Position numbers and translations under genes: made by a program. Below the pieces are notes generated by a model. That model saw only the letters and a list, made by a program, of their open reading frames with translations. It was not told the DNA's origin and searched no databases. From positions 930,001 through 994,000 of the forward strand of contig JBFXDS010000001.1 of NCBI GenBank assembly GCA_050180895.1: a stretch of DNA of 64,000 nt, in the 5' to 3' direction. Of the stretch, positions 34,183 through 41,248 are shown one piece after another (the stretch's first letter is position 1; every line of letters begins with the position of its first letter). This stretch comes from JBGPEQ01 sp050180895. GTDB lineage: Bacteria > Pseudomonadota > Alphaproteobacteria > Dongiales > Dongiaceae.

Positions 34183-35853
34183 ATGGTCGAATTCCTCATT
34201 CACAATATGGCGCCCATCATGTTCGGGGCGCTCGTCGTCTTTCTCCTTCTCGGCTACCCCGTCGCCTTTTCGCTGGCCTTCGTCGGCTTGAGCTTCGGCG
34301 CCCTCGGCATCGCCTTGGGCCTCTTCAGCACGACCTTCTTCCATGTGCTTCCGGAGCGGATGTGGGGCATCGTCTCCAACGATACCCTGCTCGCCATTCC
34401 CTTCTTCACCTTCATGGGCCTGATTCTCGAACGATCGGGCATGGCCGAGGATCTACTCGAGACGGTCGGCCAGCTGTTCGGCCCGGTACGTGGCGGCCTG
34501 GCCTATGCGGTGGTCTTCGTCGGGGCGCTGCTCGCCGCCACCACGGGCGTGGTCGCCGCCTCGGTCATCGCAATGGGTCTCATTTCGCTGCCGATCATGC
34601 TGCGCTACGGCTACGACCGGCGGCTCGCCACCGGGGTCATCGCCGCATCCGGCACGCTTGCCCAGATCGTCCCGCCGAGCCTCGTGCTGATCGTCATGGC
34701 CGACCAGCTCGGCCGGTCCGTCGGCGATATGTACAAGGGCGCCCTCATTCCCGGCCTGGTGCTCGCCGCGCTCTATGCCGTGTGGGTATTGCTGATGACC
34801 GTCGTCCGCCCGCAATCCGCGCCGGCGCTGCCGGCGGAGTCGCGCACCCTGGGGACGGGTATCGCCTCGCTCGTCGTCACGGTCGTCGTGTCCGGCGTCA
34901 TCGGCTACGGCGTCTATCGCCTGCTCATCGGCCGGATGCTCGGCCCGGAGATCGGCGGGTTCTTTGCCGGCGTGCTCGCGGCCTATGCCGTCGCGCTGCT
35001 CAATCACTATCTGAAGCTCGGCGTGCTCTCGCGGCTGGCCGAGCAGTTCGTCATCGTCCTCATCCCGCCGCTCGCCCTCATCTTTCTGGTGCTCGGCACG
35101 ATCTTCATCGGCCTGGCGACGCCGACCGAGGGCGGCGCCATGGGCGCCGTCGGCGCGTTGTTGCTGGCCATGGCCAAGCGCCGCCTCACCCTCGCCATGG
35201 TGCGTCAGGCGCTCGATTCGACGGCCAAGCTGTCCGCTTTTGTCATGTTCATCCTCATCGGCGCGCGCGTCTTCTCGCTCACCTTCTACGGCGTCGACGG
35301 GCACAAATGGGTCGAGGAGCTGCTGGTCGGCCTTCCCGGCGGCCAGATCGGCTTCCTCCTCGTCGTCAATGCGCTGGTCTTCGTGCTCGCCTTCTTCCTC
35401 GATTTCTTCGAGCTCGCGTTCATCGTCGTGCCGCTGCTCGCGCCCGCGGCCGCGGCGCTCGGCATCGATCTCATCTGGTTCGGCGTGCTGCTCGGCATCA
35501 ACATGCAGACGTCGTTCATGCATCCGCCCTTCGGCTTCGCCCTCTTCTACCTGCGCTCGGTGGCGCCCCGGGAGCGTTACCGCGACAAGGTTTCCGGCCG
35601 CGCGATCGAGCCGGTGACGACCGGGCAGATCTATTGGGGAGCCGTCCCGTTCGTCTGCATCCAGATCCTCATGGTCGCGCTGGCCATAGTCTTTCCGCAG
35701 ATGATCATGCACTACAAGGGACGTGCCGCGGTGATCGATCCGTCGCAGGTCGAGATCACGATCCCGCCGCCCGGAGGTGACTCCGGCGCCGGCGACCTGA
35801 GCCAGCCGCCGGCCTTCGACCTCAGCCAGCCCCCGGAGATCGACCCGGAATGA
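34183..35853 (+). CDS. dctM: TRAP transporter large permease
   Basis: A 556-residue DctM subunit, longer than the usual 425-450. There are about twelve hydrophobic segments. NDTLLAIPFFTFMG, GVVAASVIAMGLISLPIMLRYGYD, ASGTLAQIVPPSLVLIV and the C-terminal GINMQTSFMHPPFGFALFYLRS are family landmarks. The extra length is an insert around 215-300 containing two more membrane segments, plus a Pro/Ser-rich tail. Similar large DctM proteins accompany TakP-like receptors. Together the three genes encode a 2-oxo- or hydroxy-acid importer. Confidence 0.95.
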   Translation: MVEFLIHNMAPIMFGALVVFLLLGYPVAFSLAFVGLSFGALGIALGLFSTTFFHVLPERMWGIVSNDTLLAIPFFTFMGLILERSGMAEDLLETVGQLFGPVRGGLAYAVVFVGALLAATTGVVAASVIAMGLISLPIMLRYGYDRRLATGVIAASGTLAQIVPPSLVLIVMADQLGRSVGDMYKGALIPGLVLAALYAVWVLLMTVVRPQSAPALPAESRTLGTGIASLVVTVVVSGVIGYGVYRLLIGRMLGPEIGGFFAGVLAAYAVALLNHYLKLGVLSRLAEQFVIVLIPPLALIFLVLGTIFIGLATPTEGGAMGAVGALLLAMAKRRLTLAMVRQALDSTAKLSAFVMFILIGARVFSLTFYGVDGHKWVEELLVGLPGGQIGFLLVVNALVFVLAFFLDFFELAFIVVPLLAPAAAALGIDLIWFGVLLGINMQTSFMHPPFGFALFYLRSVAPRERYRDKVSGRAIEPVTTGQIYWGAVPFVCIQILMVALAIVFPQMIMHYKGRAAVIDPSQVEITIPPPGGDSGAGDLSQPPAFDLSQPPEIDPE

Positions 35854-35896
35854 GCGGGTCGACGGCGCGACGGCCCGGGCCGCGCCCGACGTTCGC

Positions 35897-36619
35897 TCAG
35901 GCGATGCGCCGCCAGCCCGTCGGGCCGAAGCCCTCGATCGGCCTGAACCGCGTCTTGTAGGCCATCTTCCGGCTGCCCCCGACCCAGTAGCCGAGATAGA
36001 CGTAGGGCAGGCCGTTGCGCACGGCCTCGCGGAGCAGCCAGATGATCATGGAGCTGCCGAGGCTGCGCGCCGCCGGGTCTGGGTCGAAGAAGCTGTAGAC
36101 CGCCGAGATGCCGTCCCCGCTCCAGTCCGTGAGCACGCAGGCGGTGAGGCGCCGCGACCGGTCGCGGAACTCGATGAGGCGGGTGTCGACCGGCGTGTCC
36201 TCCACCATCGACCGGTAGTCGGCCAGGCTCATGCCGGCCATCTCGCCGTCGTTGTGGCGGCCGTCGAGATAGCGCTGGAACAGCTGGAACTGCTCGGGCG
36301 TACCGCGTGCCGGCAGGATGGCCGCCGTGAGATCGGCGTTGCGTGCCTCGATCCGGCGGAGGCTGCGGCCCGGCTCGAAGTCGCGCGCCACCACCCGGAC
36401 GGGCACGCAGCCCTGGCAGCCGATGCAGGCCGGCCGGTAGGCGATGGAGTGGCTGCGGCGGAAGCCGGCCCGCGACAGCAGATGGAAGTTCTTCGCCGCG
36501 TCCGGCCCGGCCAGCCGCGTCACCAGCTTCCGCTCCATGCGGTCCGGCAGGTACGGGCACGGCGTGTCCGTGGTGACGAGGAACGACAGGGGCTGGGATC
36601 GGCTTTGCTGAATCGCCAT
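35897..36619 (-). CDS. bpt: Aspartate/glutamate leucyltransferase (arginyltransferase family)
   Basis: A 240-residue aminoacyl-tRNA-protein transferase. It has the N-terminal CPYLPDRMERKLVTRL and the Cys-rich YRPACIGCQGCVPVRV motif of the Ate1/Bpt family. The C-terminal YVYLGYWVGGSRKMAYKTRFRPIE GNAT-like core follows. Bpt adds Leu to N-terminal Asp/Glu, creating N-degrons for ClpAP. The gene is convergent with dctM. Confidence 0.94.
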   Translation of the reverse strand: MAIQQSRSQPLSFLVTTDTPCPYLPDRMERKLVTRLAGPDAAKNFHLLSRAGFRRSHSIAYRPACIGCQGCVPVRVVARDFEPGRSLRRIEARNADLTAAILPARGTPEQFQLFQRYLDGRHNDGEMAGMSLADYRSMVEDTPVDTRLIEFRDRSRRLTACVLTDWSGDGISAVYSFFDPDPAARSLGSSMIIWLLREAVRNGLPYVYLGYWVGGSRKMAYKTRFRPIEGFGPTGWRRIA

Positions 36620-36712
36620 GTCGTGGACCGCAGGCTTCGCGGTCGGAAACTATGGCGCAAATCCGCCCTCCTGCGCCAGCCCCATGCGCGGCGCGCCGGC
36701 GGCTGCCGCCTC

Positions 36713-37210
36713 TCAGCGGCTGCGGCGGATGATGGTCATGCCCGACAGGATATCGTGGAGCGTCCGCTTGCGGTCGGTGAACAGGGCGACCGCCAGGATG
36801 AGGAAGCTGGTGATCAGAGCCGTGGCATAGAACAGGGCCGTCATCAGGAAGGCCTGCCAATGGTCCGGCCGCTCACCGTTCACCCCGCGCGCCTCCAGCC
36901 CGAAGAGGCGCATGCCCGGCGTCGCCGCCTCGCCGCCGCCGATGAACAGGGTGTCATAGGCCAGGGCGACCGTCAGGAACGTCACCGGCCCCAGCAGCAG
37001 CCACGACAGCCCGAACGTCAGCAGCCCGAGGATCACCAGCAGCACGTGCACGGCGACGTTGATGGCCACGATCAGGCAGGCGTCGATCAGATAAGCGCCG
37101 ATGCGGCGCCGGCGGACGCCCTCGTAGAGCCTGGAATCCGCGAGCGTGTCCGGCGTGCCGGACAGTGCGGAGTCGCGAAAGCTCAGGGTGGGTAGTCGGG
37201 AGGAAGTCAA
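36713..37210 (-). CDS. RDD-family membrane protein
   Basis: A 165-residue protein if translated from the TTG at 37210, which has a GGAGGG box 8 nt upstream. An ATG at 37378 in the same frame would add 56 residues that do not look like a domain and has no good ribosome site. The core YEGVRRRRIGAYLIDACLI carries the RDD arginine/aspartate signature. Three membrane segments and ATPGMRLFGLEA follow. RDD proteins are small membrane proteins, some acting in ion homeostasis; function here is unknown. Confidence 0.8.
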   Translation of the reverse strand: MTSSRLPTLSFRDSALSGTPDTLADSRLYEGVRRRRIGAYLIDACLIVAINVAVHVLLVILGLLTFGLSWLLLGPVTFLTVALAYDTLFIGGGEAATPGMRLFGLEARGVNGERPDHWQAFLMTALFYATALITSFLILAVALFTDRKRTLHDILSGMTIIRRSR

Positions 37211-37569
37211 GCTGTCGCCCTCCGGGTGGATCCGACCCACCAGATGGTGATCAGCGCCGGGACTCGCAAGAGGACGCCCGCCCGTCAAGGCGCCATGGTT
37301 CGCGCCATGGGTGCAATAGTTAAGGTAGGCGAGGGGCGCCGCGGGGGCATTCCCCCAAGGCGTGGCATCGTCCGACACATGTCGCTAAGCCACACCTTCG
37401 GGGACAGAGCCAACGAGCTTTATCGATCTCGCCACGGCTCGAAGCAGATGTGGTTGCGCCAATGCAGAACAAGCCTTCCCGAAAAATCGAGTTCTGCGCG
37501 CGCACGCGCCGGTTACAAAGGCAGATACGGCGAGGCCGCCGAATTTCGAACGCCAGCTCGGACGACAAT
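37211..37569. other. 359-bp gap between RDD protein and regulator
   Basis: If the TTG start of the RDD gene is right, this stretch has no convincing gene. It contains a short GGCGCCATGG...CCATGGGTGC inverted pair near 37290-37315. Its right half begins the lower-G+C region that continues to about 41.2 kb. No terminator, tRNA or promoter consensus was recognised. Confidence 0.4.
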
Positions 37570-39099
37570 TCATTCCGGCAGCCCTGCCTTGCGCATTCCA
37601 TCGAGCATATGGTCGCGATCGACATGCGATTCGAACGGCTCGACGGTTGCCCACGCGCGCAGAGTGAAGTCCGGCTGTAGCCGGAGAGATTCACGCACGA
37701 GGGCGCGCGCCTCCGCGCGCCGACCCATTTGGGCATAGCAGGCGGCAAGGAAGCGGTAGACATAGGGCTGTCTGGCGGTGGCGCGCTCGAAGGCTTTTGC
37801 GGCCTCGGCGTAGCGGCTCAGGTTGTAGAGCGCCAACCCCTGCAACTCCCAGTGCCAGTTGGGAGGTGTCGGGTTCAGCCTGAGCGCCAGATCCAGCGAG
37901 CGCAGCGCCTGTTGCGATCGGCCCGTATGCAGCTCCAGCATGCTGCGGCTGGCAAGAACGTTCGAATCGTTTGGGTTCAGTTTCGCTGCGATATCGAAAT
38001 GATGGCCGGCAGCGTCGAACGACTTCCGTTCGGTGTGGACGTACGCGAGTGCGCAGTGGCAGACCGCATCGTTGCCATCGAGCGCAACGGCCCTCTGCGC
38101 GAGCCTCAGGGCGTGCTGAAGCGCAGCCGCGCAGTCCTCCGGAGAACTGCTCCAGACCTCGGTGTGGTGGACCTCGACCACCATCTCGGCCAGCAGGGCA
38201 TGGGCCTGGGCGAAATTGGGATCGATGTCGATGGCTCGCGCGAACATATCCCGTGCCGGGACGGTGTCCTCAACGCCCGCGCGATTGTAATGTTCCAGGC
38301 CGCGCAGGAAAAAATCGTACGCCGCCAGGCTGTCCGTGCGCTTGCGGCGCACCCGGTCGATTCCGGTTGCCTGGACCTGGCCCGCAATGGCCGCTACGAT
38401 CGCGGCGGTTACCTCGTCCTGTATGGCGAAGATATCCCGCAGGCCGCGATCGTAGCGGTGGGCCCAAAGGTGGCCGCCGGTCACGGCTTCCACGAGCTGC
38501 GCCGTGATGCGGATATGCTCATGGGCCCGCCGCACGCTGCCCTCGACGACGTACTGGACTCCGAGTTCGCGCCCGACGCGTTTGACGTCGACCGTTTGGC
38601 CCCGATACTGGAACGAAGAGTTGCGGGCGATCACCAGCAGCGAGTGAAAGCGCGACAGCTCCGTGATGATGTCCTCGGTGACGCCGTCGCTGAAGTATTC
38701 CTGCTCCGGCTCGCCGCTCATGTTGACGAAGGGCAGGACGGCGATGGATGCGTTGGTCTCCGCCTGGTCGTGCTCCCCTGGATCGCCATCGCCGACCTCC
38801 ACCTGCGCCACGAAGCGGAAGCCGCGGCCATGTGCCGTGCGGATAATCCTCTGGTCGTTCCCGGTATCATTGACGGCTTGTCGCGCCACTTTGATCCGGC
38901 CGCTGAGGGTCGATTCCGAGACGAAGCGCCCCCGCCAGACCGCCTTGTAGAGCTCGTCCTTGGTAACGGTCCGGTCGCGGTTCTCGAGGAGATACCGCAA
39001 GAGATCGAAGACCTGCGGCTCGACAGCCCTGAGCACGCCCTGGCAGCGCAGTTCGTAGCGCTCGGTGTCCAGCTCGGAATCGGCAAATCGGTAGATCAC
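37570..39099 (-). CDS. Winged-helix regulator with TolB-like and TPR domains (CadC/HilA-like architecture)
   Basis: A 509-residue cytoplasmic regulator. The GTG at 39099 is the likely start because GGGAGG lies 6 nt upstream. Residues 1-100 form an OmpR-type winged helix (VFDLLRYLLENRDRTVTKDELYKAVWRGRFVSESTLSGRI). Residues about 115-260 form the adenylate-cyclase-associated/TolB-N-like domain (IAVLPFVNMSGEPEQEYFSDGVTEDIITELSR), and the rest is about five TPRs. There is no phosphoacceptor domain or membrane segment. Such proteins respond to unknown ligands through the C-terminal domain. It lies downstream of the methyltransferase gene on the same strand and may control the flanking genes. Confidence 0.88.
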   Translation of the reverse strand: MIYRFADSELDTERYELRCQGVLRAVEPQVFDLLRYLLENRDRTVTKDELYKAVWRGRFVSESTLSGRIKVARQAVNDTGNDQRIIRTAHGRGFRFVAQVEVGDGDPGEHDQAETNASIAVLPFVNMSGEPEQEYFSDGVTEDIITELSRFHSLLVIARNSSFQYRGQTVDVKRVGRELGVQYVVEGSVRRAHEHIRITAQLVEAVTGGHLWAHRYDRGLRDIFAIQDEVTAAIVAAIAGQVQATGIDRVRRKRTDSLAAYDFFLRGLEHYNRAGVEDTVPARDMFARAIDIDPNFAQAHALLAEMVVEVHHTEVWSSSPEDCAAALQHALRLAQRAVALDGNDAVCHCALAYVHTERKSFDAAGHHFDIAAKLNPNDSNVLASRSMLELHTGRSQQALRSLDLALRLNPTPPNWHWELQGLALYNLSRYAEAAKAFERATARQPYVYRFLAACYAQMGRRAEARALVRESLRLQPDFTLRAWATVEPFESHVDRDHMLDGMRKAGLPE

Positions 39100-39245
39100 T
39101 GACTGCCTCCCGCCCGCTCGCGAGATTATCGATGCCGGGAGCCCCAACTGGCAAGAAGAAGCCCCGGCCTTCTCCTGCCAAGAATCCAGGAAACCTCCTT
39201 GCGACCAGGATGCGATGAGGTCGAGACCGCCACGGCATTCAGGCC

Positions 39246-40268
39246 CTACTTATATGCGACCGCCGCACTCGATGGCCCATCCAGTGGAATGATCGCGAAT
39301 CTGCGAAATCCGGCCTCGCGGCACCAGCCGATGAAGTCGGCCCCCGAGAAGTCGAAGGCGTCGCCGAACTCGATCAGCATGTTGAGTGACATCAAGAGGC
39401 CCGCCGCGTTCTCTCGCCTCGCGTCGTCGATGAGTGTCTCGATGACGATGTAGGCGCCTCCATCGGGCAGGGCGTCGTATGCCTTGCGGACGAGCAGCTT
39501 CTTCTTTTCCAGGTTCCAGTCGTGCAGGATCATGCCCATGGTGATGACGTCGGCCTGAGGAAGCGGCTCCCGGAAGAAATCGCCTGAGCGCGCGGTCACC
39601 CGTTCCGCCAGTCCTTCGCGCTCGATCCTCCGCCGCGCGACGTCGGTCACCGTCGGCAGGTCAAAGGAGGTGCAGCGCATGTGCGGATGGGCGGCCGCCA
39701 CCAGGCAGGCCAGTTGGCCGCTCGCGCCGCCCACGTCGCAAAGGCTGCTGAAGCTCGTGAAATCGAATTCCCGCGCGAGCTTCCGGAAGTTTCCGAGCGA
39801 GGCTCCCGCCATGGCATTCAGGAACTGCTCGAGGCGCTCAGGCTGCTCATAGAGCGTGGCAAACATCGGCTTGCCCGAGTGCTTGACTTCGTTCTGCGGC
39901 CGGCCCGTCCGCAGCGCCTCGGTCAGGTCCGCCCAGAATCGGAAGCCCCGCGCGTTCAGCAGCTCCAGGATCCCGCCGATGTAATCGGGGCTCGCTCGAT
40001 CGAGGAAGGCGCCGGATTCCGGCGTGTTCGCATAGCGCGCCTCGGGGCCGTCTCCATTGCGGCGGAGCAGGCCGAGCGCCACCAGGGCGTCCGGAAAGTC
40101 GGGGACGGCACGCGGATGCAGCTCCAGGGAGAGGGCGATTTCCGTGCCGGTCATCGGTCGCTTCGCGAGGACTGTGAACAGCCCCAGTTCCACGGCGGAC
40201 AACAGCGTCTTGGCCGCAAAGAAAGCCGTTCCGACCCGCATGATGTGCGACGCGTCCAGCTCCGGCAC
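39246..40268 (-). CDS. SAM-dependent O-methyltransferase (acetylserotonin/CrtF type)
   Basis: A 340-residue class I methyltransferase. An N-terminal winged-helix dimerization domain (AKTLLSAVELGLFTVLAKRPMTGTEIALSL) precedes the Rossmann domain. SAM motif I is CDVGGASGQLA near residue 180, and the catalytic region is MILHDWNLEKKKLLVRKAYDALPDGGAY. Relatives methylate hydroxyls on small aromatic or isoprenoid metabolites. No pathway genes surround it, so the substrate is unknown. Base composition is lower in G+C than the core genes. The 146-bp gap to the regulator gene downstream allows co-transcription. Confidence 0.85.
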   Translation of the reverse strand: MPELDASHIMRVGTAFFAAKTLLSAVELGLFTVLAKRPMTGTEIALSLELHPRAVPDFPDALVALGLLRRNGDGPEARYANTPESGAFLDRASPDYIGGILELLNARGFRFWADLTEALRTGRPQNEVKHSGKPMFATLYEQPERLEQFLNAMAGASLGNFRKLAREFDFTSFSSLCDVGGASGQLACLVAAAHPHMRCTSFDLPTVTDVARRRIEREGLAERVTARSGDFFREPLPQADVITMGMILHDWNLEKKKLLVRKAYDALPDGGAYIVIETLIDDARRENAAGLLMSLNMLIEFGDAFDFSGADFIGWCREAGFRRFAIIPLDGPSSAAVAYK

Positions 40269-40337
40269 TCGGCCCCTCCGACAGTCGTGCGCTGCTTCTG
40301 CGGGACGGTCACAACCTCCCCATCGATCAGTCTACAT

Positions 40338-40380
40338 AAATCTGCATGAAATCTCCATGAGTCGGCCCGAAATCTCCATG
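40338..40380. promoter_or_regulatory. Three helically phased direct repeats, candidate regulator site
   Basis: AAATCTGCATG (40338), AAATCTCCATG (40349) and AAATCTCCATG (40370) are 11-bp direct repeats spaced 11 and 21 bp, so all lie on one face of the helix. They sit 70-112 bp upstream of the methyltransferase start and 128-170 bp upstream of the divergent secreted-protein gene. Tandem phased half-sites are typical of OmpR-type winged-helix dimers, and such a regulator is encoded next door. The link is inference. Confidence 0.5.
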
Positions 40381-40507
40381 CCGCCTGCAAGCATGCCGGG
40401 CGCCCGCGTGATAGCTCTATGGCCAAGCTGACGTTCAGGCAGAGATGGCAGTTACGACGGGAATGCTCGGCAACGGCTTCTACGACTGTCACAGGGAGGA
40501 CCATTCC

Positions 40508-41116
40508 ATGATTGATCCATGGCGGAGCTTTGCAGTCGGGCTCGTGATGCTGGGAGTTCTGGCGGCCGCCGCGCCGGCCCACGCGGCCGGGAGGGAGCAT
40601 ATGGTCGCGATGGATCGGGAGACGATGGAGAAGCACGGGAGCAGTTCTAAAATCACCGTGCGGGACGCAATTGATCATCAGCCGGTGACCATCGACTTTC
40701 GGGGCAAGACGCTGAACACCGTAAAGCCCGGCGACGTCATCGAGGTGAACGATGAGGAGCAGACGGTTACGGCCTTCGATCAGCGCGCCTATGCTCCCGG
40801 CACGACGTACTCCATCGACCACGACACTTTTGCGAAAAGCGCCGACAAGTCGGAGATCTCCGTACAGGATGCCGTGCATCACCAGCCGGTGACCGTCGAT
40901 TTTCAGGGCAAGACCCTGCGAAGCGTGAAGCCCGGCGACGTGGTCGAGGTGAACGGTGAGAAGCACGAGTTGGCGGAAGTTGCCGCGGACCGTGGGTCGG
41001 TAACCCATGTAGCCGAGAAGCCGCTGCAAGGCGAAGAGGTGCGCCTGCCCCCCGGCCTTGGATTTACGATCGCCGCAATCCTCAAGTTCAAGTGTTCTAG
41101 AGTCAACTGCCGATGA
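40508..41116 (+). CDS. Secreted protein made of two tandem repeats, unknown
   Basis: A 202-residue protein with a strong GGGAGGA site and ATG at 40508. It has a signal peptide (about 1-26, ending AHAA), then two copies of a unit of about 65 residues. The best conserved parts are ITVRDAIDHQPVTIDFRGKT and ISVQDAVHHQPVTVDFQGKT, followed by LNTVKPGDVIEVN and LRSVKPGDVVEVN. A hydrophobic stretch ends the protein (GFTIAAILKFK). No catalytic motif or known family was recognised. It precedes the RTX gene by 132 bp in the same direction, so it may belong to that secretion locus. The mosaic of conserved repeat and diverged linker indicates a past internal duplication. Confidence 0.75.
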   Translation: MIDPWRSFAVGLVMLGVLAAAAPAHAAGREHMVAMDRETMEKHGSSSKITVRDAIDHQPVTIDFRGKTLNTVKPGDVIEVNDEEQTVTAFDQRAYAPGTTYSIDHDTFAKSADKSEISVQDAVHHQPVTVDFQGKTLRSVKPGDVVEVNGEKHELAEVAADRGSVTHVAEKPLQGEEVRLPPGLGFTIAAILKFKCSRVNCR

Positions 41117-41248
41117 TTATCGCGCAGAACGGGGATGCTGCAATGAACACCCGGCAGATGCCGTCGAGATGATCGATCGCCTTCGCCACAACCTGCGACA
41201 TCGGCTCGCCGACGAGGCGTGTCGCCTCGCCAACAGAGAGAGCGGAAA

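Noticed and set aside
36713..37378. Extended 221-residue start for the RDD protein at ATG 37378
   Set aside because: The extra N-terminal part lacks domain features and a ribosome site; the TTG at 37210 has a strong GGAGGG box.
40151..41029. 292-codon minus-strand frame across the methyltransferase start and the duplicated secreted protein gene
   Set aside because: It is antisense to a gene with a signal peptide, good ribosome site and conserved repeats, and it crosses the phased-repeat intergenic region.
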